Shown one piece after another: positions 8,641-17,063 of a stretch of DNA of 64,000 nucleotides. The position numbers and the translations under genes are program-made. Source of the stretch: Mucilaginibacter tundrae (GTDB lineage: Bacteria; Bacteroidota; Bacteroidia; Sphingobacteriales; Sphingobacteriaceae); contig NZ_JACCBZ010000002.1 of assembly GCF_013408825.1 (NCBI RefSeq), positions 1-64,000 on the forward strand. Reading direction: 5' to 3'. The notes beneath the pieces are model-generated. The model was not told the origin of the DNA. It saw nothing but the letters and a program-made list of their open reading frames with translations, and ran no database searches. How positions within the stretch are numbered: the first letter of the stretch is position 1; each line of letters begins with the position of its first letter.

Positions 8641-9135
8641 ATGTCCATAGAAACCGCGATCATCCACAAAGAGCTCGACCTTATCCAAGACGTTGTCAAA
8701 CGCCAGGCTACCAATTCTTTCCAAGTGAAAACTTGGATGATGGGTATCGTAACAGCCATTCTTGCTTTTAAAAACGACGAGATATTTAGCGCGGGAAAAA
8801 CACCGGGGCATCACGGATTATGGATCAGCCTGGTACTATTATTGCCAATTATTTGTTTTTGGTACTTAGACGCTTTCTATTTACAGACGGAAAAGATATA
8901 CCGGGAGCTGTATAAATGGGTGGTAGTAAACCGTCCGGATAAAACAGAATTACTTTACGACTTGAATACTTTTAAGCGGAAAAATTATCAGACGAACGGA
9001 GAGCCTGTCGAAGACCTAAAAGCCAAAGCGGGTAGTGTTTGGAAAGTGATGTTCTCTGTAACTTTGAGAACATTCTACCTGATACCATTGATCTTCGTGC
9101 TTGCACTAGCCGCCTACAACTTAATTTTGAAGTAG
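8641..9135 (+). CDS. Small multi-pass membrane protein
   Basis: 164 aa. Hydrophobic helices lie at about residues 30-45, 60-82 and 140-162. After helix 2 comes WYLDAFYLQTEKIYRELY, a W-x-L-D-x-(F/Y)-x2-x-E-x2-(F/Y)-R-x-L-Y motif that I associate with small membrane proteins found in bacterial conflict loci (SLATT-like pore candidates), from memory. Its convergent neighbour is the TIR protein, only one base between stops. It may be a membrane effector; this is inference. Confidence 0.5.
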   Translation: MSIETAIIHKELDLIQDVVKRQATNSFQVKTWMMGIVTAILAFKNDEIFSAGKTPGHHGLWISLVLLLPIICFWYLDAFYLQTEKIYRELYKWVVVNRPDKTELLYDLNTFKRKNYQTNGEPVEDLKAKAGSVWKVMFSVTLRTFYLIPLIFVLALAAYNLILK

Positions 9136-11025
9136 TTACTCCAGCCGATCAATAATAAGCTGTGCGACTTCTTCGGGCGAACGATCACCGATAGAAAGTG
9201 GCCCATCCAGATTAAGCATGCCAGGTATCGCAACATCATCAAATTTTAATGGCATAACAATATTTGTTAAATCTGAACTGAAAAGTATATCGCGTATATA
9301 TCGCCATTCTAATTTACACCATTTTTGGGTAGCGTAGTCTTTGGAAAAAAAGACGACGACGAGGTCGCATTCTTTTCTATATATATTGCCAAGATATAGA
9401 TCTAAGGCCATACGGGTGAGCTTACCCTGAAAGTTATGATCGTAAAAGACGTTATCTACCCCATATTTTTTTACAAGAATATCGCTTACGAGTTTTACAA
9501 ATGGCCGCTTGCTTCCCGGAAATGAAAGACCTATTTTAAATTTTTTTTCGAAAGCTTGTAATTCACCCTTTTTATCATCCTGATAGAATTGACCATTGGT
9601 TCTTAATTCTTTTCTCAATTTGACAGATGACGAACTATCCAAATAGGCTGAATTACATGCATTTATGGTTATTTCATTAGCCAGGTACTGCCTGATTTTT
9701 TCGTTTGAAAACCACTTCGCCTTAGATATTTTCATTGGCTCAGGAAACAAAACCACTTTCGACAACTTTAATTCTGCGACTCTTTCTTCATCGCTATAAG
9801 TTTGGTAAAAGGCCAGGTCTTCTTTGCTTAAGGCGCTGTCTTCGGGGAAGGGATCCTTCAACAATTTCTTGAAGGGCGGTTGCCGCATTTCGGTAATAAT
9901 ACTCATGCCGACAATCCCTGCGCCCTGATTAAACCAATTCGGACAATAAATAGCCAGAATCAATACGTCGTCTAGCTCTTCGTCTCCTTTATTACCTTCC
10001 GGTACATTTAGGCCATTGTGTAATCCACTTAATAAATAATAAGTGAGCGATTCTTTTTTGGCATATTCAATAACTTGTTCCTGTTCCAAGACGGTCACTA
10101 TACCACCAATGTCATCGGTCGTAATAGGAATATTTAATGATGATTTTTCCCGACCGGCTATCTCAAACAGGTCATTTTTATCAAAATAAATAATCCTTTT
10201 CACCGAAAGATCCGCTTTCAATGCTGAAGACAAAACAAAGTCGGTAAGTATTATGGTTAGTGGCTGGATGTGGTTGTCACCTAATATGGTTTGGATATCC
10301 TCGTCGGCACCATCTTCGTCTTGTAATACCCATAAATTACCCTGCAAAAGTTTTTTATGTGCAATGGATTCTTTGTCAGCAAACGCTTTCGTTAGCGGTT
10401 TTCCAATAAAATTAATTTTTATGATCAAGTCATTGACCATTTTCGTGGAAACAATTTGGCACGGAATGTAACAGCGCAAAAACCAATAGGCTAATTTTTG
10501 CAGATCATACGGATCGCCATAATAAATTTCTCCGATCGTTCTTTCGAGCGTGCATACCAAATTTCCCCGGGTATAACGCTCTCGTAAAGCAACGATTTTA
10601 AAATTGAGGCTTAAGAATAATGAAATTAGCTGGTGTTCTTCCTGCGGTAATTCGATTTCGATTTTAAGTATATTCCTGACCTCGCAAAATTTGATCGAAT
10701 TTTCAATCAGCTTTCTGGTGTTTTTTAAAACCTCAGGATCATTGTCGAAATCGTAAGATGGCAGAATAAGATTTTTAAATTCGATAGAATTATCAAATTT
10801 GGAAAGCTTGAGAAACAGGCAAGCGACAAGGGAGTTGGTGTAACTGTCTCCATCTACCTTATGGTCAAAAGCCCCAAAGACAACCCTGTCTTTAGAAGAC
10901 ACATCCAAAAGTGCTTTTTCCAACCAAGCCAGATGTTCACTGAAATATCTTTGCCAATAGGCATCAGCCTCGCACAAAGATGCCAGTTCTTCCCGTTCGC
11001 TCTTTCGTATGCGCCTGAATATCAT
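9136..11025 (-). CDS. GNAT-like domain fused to C-terminal TIR domain
   Basis: 629 aa. The C-terminus (about 497-629) is a TIR/SEFIR-type domain: KIGLSFPGSKRPFVKLV, FYDHNF, CDLVVVFFSKDYATQKWCKLEW, ending in helices. The W-C-K-L-E motif supplies the Glu that TIR NADases use. The N-terminal 165 residues look like a GNAT acetyltransferase fold (repeated strand-helix units, IKFCEVRNILKIEIE, LFLSLNFKIVALRERYTRG). The middle (165-495) is not recognised. It follows a small gene by 5 nt, so they form an operon. Likely a conflict-system effector or sensor; acetyl transfer is unproven. Confidence 0.75.
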   Translation of the reverse strand: MIFRRIRKSEREELASLCEADAYWQRYFSEHLAWLEKALLDVSSKDRVVFGAFDHKVDGDSYTNSLVACLFLKLSKFDNSIEFKNLILPSYDFDNDPEVLKNTRKLIENSIKFCEVRNILKIEIELPQEEHQLISLFLSLNFKIVALRERYTRGNLVCTLERTIGEIYYGDPYDLQKLAYWFLRCYIPCQIVSTKMVNDLIIKINFIGKPLTKAFADKESIAHKKLLQGNLWVLQDEDGADEDIQTILGDNHIQPLTIILTDFVLSSALKADLSVKRIIYFDKNDLFEIAGREKSSLNIPITTDDIGGIVTVLEQEQVIEYAKKESLTYYLLSGLHNGLNVPEGNKGDEELDDVLILAIYCPNWFNQGAGIVGMSIITEMRQPPFKKLLKDPFPEDSALSKEDLAFYQTYSDEERVAELKLSKVVLFPEPMKISKAKWFSNEKIRQYLANEITINACNSAYLDSSSSVKLRKELRTNGQFYQDDKKGELQAFEKKFKIGLSFPGSKRPFVKLVSDILVKKYGVDNVFYDHNFQGKLTRMALDLYLGNIYRKECDLVVVFFSKDYATQKWCKLEWRYIRDILFSSDLTNIVMPLKFDDVAIPGMLNLDGPLSIGDRSPEEVAQLIIDRLE

Positions 11026-11030
11026 TTTTT

Positions 11031-11327
11031 TTAATCTCTATCGTGGTTTCGCTCCCTTCGACATTCCGTAATGTCTACATCGGGAAACATAAGGAACACG
11101 GTAGTCTTTAAGCGATTAATCCCGCGCCGTCCAGTTGAGTTACACCAGAAGCGCAACTTGGCTGAGCAATCACCTGCTTCGACCACTTCAAAAGTTAACA
11201 ACTTCCTGTACCCAGTAATTTGTAGTTTTAAATATTCATGAAAGTCGCTACACTCGGTTGTTTCGTCAGGTATAGGTCTTTCGAATTTTAAATTATAAAT
11301 CAATAATTTGCCAGGGTTAGTACTCAT
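11031..11327 (-). CDS. Small TIR-associated protein
   Basis: 98 aa, not recognised. It has no signal or membrane segment and is beta-rich (KLLIYNLKFERP, KLQITGYRKLLTFEVVEAGD, AKLRFWCNSTGRRGI). The stop is 5 nt before the start of the GNAT-TIR gene, so they are surely co-transcribed. Small constant partners of this kind often act as adaptor or regulatory subunits beside TIR effectors; that role here is inferred only from position. Confidence 0.55.
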   Translation of the reverse strand: MSTNPGKLLIYNLKFERPIPDETTECSDFHEYLKLQITGYRKLLTFEVVEAGDCSAKLRFWCNSTGRRGINRLKTTVFLMFPDVDITECRRERNHDRD

Positions 11328-11956
11328 TATAAATCAATAACAGGTTATTTGATGAAAGCTGCAATTTAAAAATGACCCGGTCGATTTGAAAATGAACACT
11401 GCTGAAATAGACGCCGATATTCTTGCACAAATATAAAAATAATAATAGTTCAGGTCCTTGTTCATTAAACTGTGTAAAGATTAGGTTAATTCATTATGCA
11501 CTAAAAATAATCTAAAAATCAAGGTAACAATAGTTTTCTGTAAATATATTATTTTTAGTCACTTAACCTAAGCAAATAACAACAATCAACGGATAACTAT
11601 CCTATGTTTACTGACCGCCAAACTTGAAAAGAGTTAAATGCGGCACCTTGTGGCTGATGTCGTTGTAAAAGACCATCAAGTTCTGTTTATTATAAACAAA
11701 CAACATTGATCCATATAATTTGACATTCCTTTTTTTAACAGGGTTCTTGTAATCGATATACTTATCCTTTTCACAAATCCCTATGTTGATCATGTTCTTT
11801 ATTCAAGTATTTAGAGCAACCATTAACGAATCATTCTTAAACTCGATTTGATGCCCTGGGACACAATCGACCTGATTAAAGCATAACAAGCTTACGGTTC
11901 CGCCAACTTGTGCCTGGAGACTTGTTTTTGAACCAGGCTTCTTTACATTTTTTTAA

Positions 11957-12121
11957 TTAACGTAGCTCCGCTTCTAAGGCGTTGTAGCGCACAAGGAGAT
12001 TACTATGCGTGTTTGTTTCGGTTTGTAAACTTTTGTTTACCACCTTAACCGAATCGCGAACAATACTGATTTGATAAGTGAACCGGACAATTTCATTTTT
12101 CGCAGTGCTAACCTCAAACAC
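11957..12121 (-). pseudogene. Coiled-coil ORF or gene remnant
   Basis: A GTG-started frame of 54 aa encodes a helical, coding-like sequence (AKNEIVRFTYQISIVRDSVK, then LVRYNALEAELR). Just upstream another frame begins with MAEINIQLVEIYGIEKDINVF and stops, so the two may be pieces of one broken gene. The whole gap 11328-12308 has no intact gene of note: a 61-codon minus frame at 11608-11793 is possible but unsupported. It reads as decayed sequence between divergent TIR units. Confidence 0.3.
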
Positions 12122-12308
12122 AATTCATTAAAGAACGGCTAAAACTAAAATACATTGATGTCTTTCTCGATACCGTAAATCTCCACTAATTGAATATTTA
12201 TTTCCGCCATTTATTTTATTACTGCGGTTTCGTTCAAGGTCTGGTCATCGGCCCACGGATTTCGTTGTTCTTAGCCCTTAGGGGAGAAATAATGCTTAGT
12301 TTTGTGTT

Positions 12309-13121
12309 ATGTTCAGAGGTTTTCAAATACAATTAGATACTCTTGATCTTTCGAGCCTTTCGGAAGATGGTCAAGGGGTTTACGATATATTCAAAACAGG
12401 GATGAAACCTTTTTTGGATAAGTATATCATGCCCGGAGGGGCGTTGGATGGATCAAAAATACAAGACGACTGGTTCCCTACAGACAACACTGAGCTGCAA
12501 ATCGATTGTTTTATATCCCACGCGCATCCTGATCAAAAACTTGCCATAGCGTTCGCCGCCTGGCTTTATGATAAATTCGACATCGTAGCCTTCATAGACT
12601 CCTGTATTTGGGGCCATGCTGACGAGCTGTTAAAGCAGATCGACAACGAATACTGCCGAAATGAGTCAGCGGATACCTATAATTATGCCAAAAGAAATCA
12701 GTCCACCGCCCATGTACACCTGATGTTGAATAATGCGCTTGCCAAAATGATGGACAATTGCGAGTGCGTGTTCTTTTTACGGACGCCACAGTCGACATTG
12801 AAGGATATTGTAGGAACCAAGACAGGATCGCCCTGGATCTATTCCGAAATATCGACGAGCCAGATAATCCGTAAGAAAGTACCGCCGAGAACAACAACGA
12901 CCCGGCTCGTGGAAAACTTTGCGGCTACCCGGCTTATGAGTGAGAAAGAGAAGAAAGAATTGAAGGTCGAATATTTTCTGGAACTCGATCATCTCGCCGC
13001 ATTGAGTGATCAGGACTTAGAAAAATGGGCGAAACTCTGGAGCTATATGCAGTTGCCCAAGGTCGGGCACCCCCTCGATAAATTATACGAGATCAAACCC
13101 GTTCATAGAAAATCAACTTGA
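12309..13121 (+). CDS. TIR-like domain protein A
   Basis: 270 aa. After about 65 residues of unknown N-terminus comes a TIR-type core: IDCFISHAHPDQKLAIAFAAWLYDKFDIVAFIDS, then MDNCECVFFLRTPQST and SPWIYSEISTSQI. W-I-Y-S-E matches the position of the catalytic Glu motif. There is no signal or membrane helix. A second plus-strand TIR-like gene follows within 45 nt, making a two-gene unit between oppositely transcribed TIR genes. The role is probably NAD-linked signalling or toxicity, by family knowledge; target and trigger are unknown. Confidence 0.7.
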   Translation: MFRGFQIQLDTLDLSSLSEDGQGVYDIFKTGMKPFLDKYIMPGGALDGSKIQDDWFPTDNTELQIDCFISHAHPDQKLAIAFAAWLYDKFDIVAFIDSCIWGHADELLKQIDNEYCRNESADTYNYAKRNQSTAHVHLMLNNALAKMMDNCECVFFLRTPQSTLKDIVGTKTGSPWIYSEISTSQIIRKKVPPRTTTTRLVENFAATRLMSEKEKKELKVEYFLELDHLAALSDQDLEKWAKLWSYMQLPKVGHPLDKLYEIKPVHRKST

Positions 13122-13162
13122 TTTTTTTAACTTTAAACACTTAAACCCTTTTTTCAATAATA

Positions 13163-14339
13163 ATGGACGACCATATATCTTTTGAGCAGATCCTGTTCGG
13201 CTCGGATGACTTTGCCAATAATCCCGAAAATGATGGAGCCGAACCAAGAATACCCGGAAATAGCACTTGACCGGAACGTGGAGGAGTTGCTGGCGCTTTA
13301 TTTGAAACTTAAACCATCATTGCTGCTCAAAAAAAGCCTTTCGGAATGTTTTCAGCAACGCTTGTTAAAACTGGAGGAATTAAAAGAAATTTATTTACCG
13401 CAGTTAGGGAATGTAAAATTTTTAAGTGCCGCCTATTTCGATGACCATCATTCATTTCAACGCTACCAGGATATTCCGGAAAGATATTTTATAAAAGGCT
13501 GCAACAATTTTTATTTCCTCTCCCATGAATGGGAAACGATTTTCGATCCGGACCCATCGGGAAAGCAGTTCAAAAGATTTAAAGCCTACCTGGCCAAATC
13601 AGAGATCGAAGATGTTCCGCGTACGGGCTATTGGTATGATTTCAGCTGCAGCCCGCAGCGGGACACTGATGGAAATCGTACGCCGGAAGAAGAAATTGAG
13701 TTTACCTCGATATTGAAAATCATGCACATACTGACGACCTTATCGCTGGTCGTGGTTATTTACAGTGAAAATTATCTTAGCCGGACCTGGTGCTGTGCGG
13801 AATGGATCATGGCGACCAGTATCTCGCCGGTGTTCGACCCCGCCGAACTGCCTTTCCCATTTGGTAACCTAATCAAATTCAGCCAGTTGGCGATACTGAT
13901 CACTTATCTGAAACTTAACGAAGATTTCGCGCGAGAATTTATGGAGGGACAGGACCTGGCAGTGATGGCGTTCATCAATTCGGCTTTAGCGTCCGTTGTG
14001 GCAACGACAACAGCCACTTATGAGGATGATAAACGATTTTTACAGGATGTTTTGCACCGGCATTTTTGGTACCATACCCGGTTCATCGGTTTACGAACAG
14101 AATTTCTGATGGCACTCCGGCTATTTGAAAAATACCCGGAAGATCTCATCCGTTCCTTGTTTGCGCAATTTCTTTATTATACCCGGGACCCCTATCTCCA
14201 CTGGACGCAGACAGCGAGTTTCGCTTATGAAACCATGATCAGGAGTGAACCAGATCCTTTTAATGAATTGACTTTTCATGGCCGGTGGATCGAAGTGACT
14301 TCGTTTAGCGATCCCTCCGCTCTGCGAGATCCGCAATAA
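13163..14339 (+). pseudogene. TIR-like domain protein B, probably frameshifted near start
   Basis: The frame ending at 14339 encodes FYFLSHEW, then SLVVVIYSENYLSRTWCCAEW (W-C-C-A-E, TIR catalytic-type motif) and a long helical C-terminus of about 180 residues. Its far upstream start (13182) gives unlikely protein; in-frame ATGs lie at 13230 and 13233. The natural start seems to be ATG 13163, whose frame (MDDHISFEQILFGSDDFANN) stops at 13270. Dropping one A at 13246/13247 fuses both into one acidic, smooth sequence (...DGAEPEYPEIALDRNVEELL). So it is either a frameshift mutation or a truncated product starting at 13233. Confidence 0.6.
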
Positions 14340-15054
14340 TCTTTGCCGTTAAATAAGCATATGGAATCAGCTCAAAACGCTCATCGGTTTTCTCCTTATT
14401 CTGCTTGATGTTCTGATCGATCACTCTAACCATTTCCTTATTCGCTGCATTCTCTGCAAGGATGCGGCTGGCCCCTCCCGTGGATTCTAAAATGTAAACC
14501 GGTTTTCGCGGATGCATAGTTCTAAACAGTTCGAATTCGCGCTCAACGCCTTTCATGCCACCCATACAGACCAACGCATCGACGTCTTCCATCATCATTT
14601 GTTCCCGCATCAAGGCGAGGCTTTGCAGACATTGTTCTTGTCCTTTTAGCGCCGGGTTAAATTCTTCGCCATCTGCCGCATCCGTCCAAACTACGGTAGA
14701 ATCGGCCTGGTTAAGCAGGGCGGTCGTATCTGCCGGAATAACTTTTTGAAAAGCCCTGGACTGGAAGATCATGATCGGTTTTTGTTCCTGCTGATTGCGA
14801 GATAGATTTTCGGCGCCTTTTTTTCGTCCGCCAAACTCGCCGGCTACCATCGCTACCAGTGGCGAGATAGAGGGGTGCCCGCCAAAAATGATGCGGCCGT
14901 TTTTTTGAAAAATATTTCTTGACAAACCAATGATCGCTTCCTCGATCTGAACTTGCGCATTTTTGATCTTAACGAAGTCTTGCTCGTATGACTCGCCCCT
15001 TTCGCCACTGGGAACACTGGCTGAAAGTACGATGGTAAAAGGAAAGTAACTCAT
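14305..15054 (-). CDS. SLOG-superfamily nucleotide-sensor protein
   Basis: 249 aa from ATG 15054, preferred over an upstream TTG at 15063. A Rossmann-like fold is clear: TIVLSASVPSGERG, GRIIFGGHPSISPLVAMVAG, then VDALVCMGGMKGVEREFELF and PVYILESTGGASRIL. The GGHP-x-I-S-P-L and MGGMxGVxxEF patterns match the SLOG (LOG/DprA-like) superfamily, which binds or makes nucleotide-derived signals in conflict systems. It is the last gene of the minus-strand operon after a TIR gene, so it may sense or process a TIR product. Its 3' end overlaps the convergent gene by 35 bp. Confidence 0.7.
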   Translation of the reverse strand: MSYFPFTIVLSASVPSGERGESYEQDFVKIKNAQVQIEEAIIGLSRNIFQKNGRIIFGGHPSISPLVAMVAGEFGGRKKGAENLSRNQQEQKPIMIFQSRAFQKVIPADTTALLNQADSTVVWTDAADGEEFNPALKGQEQCLQSLALMREQMMMEDVDALVCMGGMKGVEREFELFRTMHPRKPVYILESTGGASRILAENAANKEMVRVIDQNIKQNKEKTDERFELIPYAYLTAKIIADLAERRDR

Positions 15055-15065
15055 GGTCTGCAAAA

Positions 15066-16280
15066 TTAAGGATAAATCTGGTTACATAGTTCAAGGATTT
15101 CGCCTTCATTGTAAAAGTGAACAGCTGTTTTGCCGCATAGCCAAGCATTAACTATCTCCCGTTTTTGTTCCATAAACTCCGGGCCGACCATGACCATCGT
15201 CCGACCCGCCTGATTGGAGGTATCCGAATGGTGATAATCATTGACCACTGGTGGTCTGGGTGTTGCCCAAATACTGTATTCGTTTGTGCCTGCTCTGTCC
15301 GCAACGACAATAAATCCATTCGGGTCGGTTTGCGGCGCGCCACCTTTATCGAATAAAGCAGTGGTGATGTTCGTAGACAGGTAGTTGCGCATACGGTAAA
15401 TGGCTACCGCATGTTGCTGACGGATCAATAAGACCAACTCATCGAGCGCTACGGGATCCAGTTCCCTGGCCGTGTTTAAGGTGACTGGATGCCGAAATTC
15501 ATCATCCAGCGACTTTACTTTTGGCGCATTGTCTATGTTTACAACATACAGACCCAGCCGGTACTTTTTAGCGAAGTCTATCTCTTTCTGCACCCACCCC
15601 GATTCCATATACTCAGGAGTTTCAACGAAGAGCACCATCGCCTTATCGGCAAGTTCCTGGTACAGTCTAGTTTGAAAATTGACTCCTGGATTGATACTGA
15701 ACCGGTCAAGGAAAACTTCAAAACCTTCCTGTCCCAGCCGGTTAAAAAGCTGGATGGCGAATTCGGAAGCGTCACTCCTGCGGTAGCTGATAAAAATCCT
15801 TTGTTCGATGTCGCTGATACCGGTCAGTCCAAATAGCGTCGGCACTATTTCATCTATTGCACCTTTCCAGAAAACCGCATTTATTTCTTCGAAAGGTGTT
15901 GGTAAAGTCACTGGGATTCCGGCCTTTACTACCGGCAGCTTATCATAGGTCCAGCCGAGGATGGCCGGTTCGGCAAAATCATTACTCAGACCATCGGTCA
16001 CGACTACCAATAGCTTGGTATTGTCGTTAACTGAGAGGGCGCGACAACGATCAAATCCAACGGATGAGCTGCCACAGGAAGGCATCGAGCGAACGCTGCC
16101 AAGGTTTTGAATGGCGTTGATAAAACTTACTTTCAGCTCTTCCGCTAATTGAGCCGCCTGCGCCGTATTGGTAAAGCAGATCGCAACATAGGCAGATTTA
16201 GGGGCAGGGAAATTATCAAATTTCTCACAAATGAAATCGCCGTTAGGCTGTTGTAATTGAATTATCAGTTCTGAAGGCAT
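15066..16280 (-). CDS. TIR domain protein C
   Basis: 404 aa from ATG 16280; a GTG at 16298 is the alternative. The central TIR domain (about 160-290) is textbook: QRIFISYRRSDASEFAIQLF, EVFLDRFSINPG, AMVLFVETPEYMESGWVQKE, with W-V-Q-K-E carrying the catalytic-type Glu. The N-terminal 155 residues form a Rossmann-like unit (AYVAICFTNT, KLLVVVTDGLSN). The C-terminal 110 residues are unknown and include MVMVGPEFMEQKREIVNAWL. It is followed by the SLOG gene 11 nt later, supporting a functional pair. Likely cytoplasmic NAD-processing effector. Confidence 0.85.
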   Translation of the reverse strand: MPSELIIQLQQPNGDFICEKFDNFPAPKSAYVAICFTNTAQAAQLAEELKVSFINAIQNLGSVRSMPSCGSSSVGFDRCRALSVNDNTKLLVVVTDGLSNDFAEPAILGWTYDKLPVVKAGIPVTLPTPFEEINAVFWKGAIDEIVPTLFGLTGISDIEQRIFISYRRSDASEFAIQLFNRLGQEGFEVFLDRFSINPGVNFQTRLYQELADKAMVLFVETPEYMESGWVQKEIDFAKKYRLGLYVVNIDNAPKVKSLDDEFRHPVTLNTARELDPVALDELVLLIRQQHAVAIYRMRNYLSTNITTALFDKGGAPQTDPNGFIVVADRAGTNEYSIWATPRPPVVNDYHHSDTSNQAGRTMVMVGPEFMEQKREIVNAWLCGKTAVHFYNEGEILELCNQIYP

Positions 16281-16324
16281 AGGTTTCTGGTTTATCACTC
16301 AAATATAAGTAAGCTTGAAAGTTT

Positions 16325-17053
16325 TCAAATGAACGCTTCTTCCGGTTGTCCGATTTCAAAACCGGCACCGGAGCGGGTGATGACTTGCCTATACAAGTCC
16401 TTGTCTTCGTTACGGAATAAGATCTCCCCTATCAGGCGCGGCGTAGGCTGATAATCGCGAAGGATACTAAACTCGCCGCTGATCATACCATTAAAGGCAA
16501 TGGTCTCATTGGTACCGATGGATTTGCCTTTTGGCATTTGGGGACTAAGGGTTATGCCGGATCTGGGGTCGTTGTTATAGGTTTCAAAATAGGCGACGTT
16601 TTTAACCAATTGCAATTGCATATTGACGTTGATATTCATGTGACTGAATCCGCCCATTTTGAACCTGGGCAATATTTCGTTCTTGCGTTCGGCTTTTTTG
16701 ATCTGGATCATTTTCGACTGGTGGGCTTTGTTATCGGCCATGGTTTCGCCCAGTACCTCCAAATGTCTTTTATAGAGGCTGTTGCTTTTCTGCATTTCAC
16801 CGGTTTGAATAATAAATTCCATGGTTTGTTTTTGGGATTCTTTAAGCAGTGACTGGACTTTCTTCAAATTACTTTCCTGTGCAGCAGCGATCTGGGTCAA
16901 AGAGCTGATCTCTTTCTCATGCTGCCTGTCTTTAATGAACAATTTCACAAAACCTATGATGGCAGCGATAATGGCAATGATGGTACCGCCGGCCTGGATC
17001 CAGTCGGTGAGTTTCGGCGGCGTGCTATCAATCATAAACCAGTTGCTGTACAT
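16325..17053 (-). CDS. Membrane-anchored coiled-coil protein
   Basis: 242 aa. One transmembrane helix (about residues 22-40, GGTIIAIIAAIIGFVKLF) is followed by a long coiled coil (about 45-125, rich in E, K, Q and heptad hydrophobics) and a C-terminal domain (about 130-242) that may be beta-rich. The family is not recognised. It lies between the ATPase-GH25 gene (10 nt upstream) and TIR protein C, so it is in the same operon and could be a membrane scaffold or sensor. An internal ATG 18 nt later is a possible alternative start. Confidence 0.6.
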   Translation of the reverse strand: MYSNWFMIDSTPPKLTDWIQAGGTIIAIIAAIIGFVKLFIKDRQHEKEISSLTQIAAAQESNLKKVQSLLKESQKQTMEFIIQTGEMQKSNSLYKRHLEVLGETMADNKAHQSKMIQIKKAERKNEILPRFKMGGFSHMNINVNMQLQLVKNVAYFETYNNDPRSGITLSPQMPKGKSIGTNETIAFNGMISGEFSILRDYQPTPRLIGEILFRNEDKDLYRQVITRSGAGFEIGQPEEAFI

Positions 17054-17063
17054 TTCCGGTTAT

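Noticed and set aside
11608..11793. 61-codon minus-strand frame
   Set aside because: Isolated, no partner gene or family; lies in a decayed interval.
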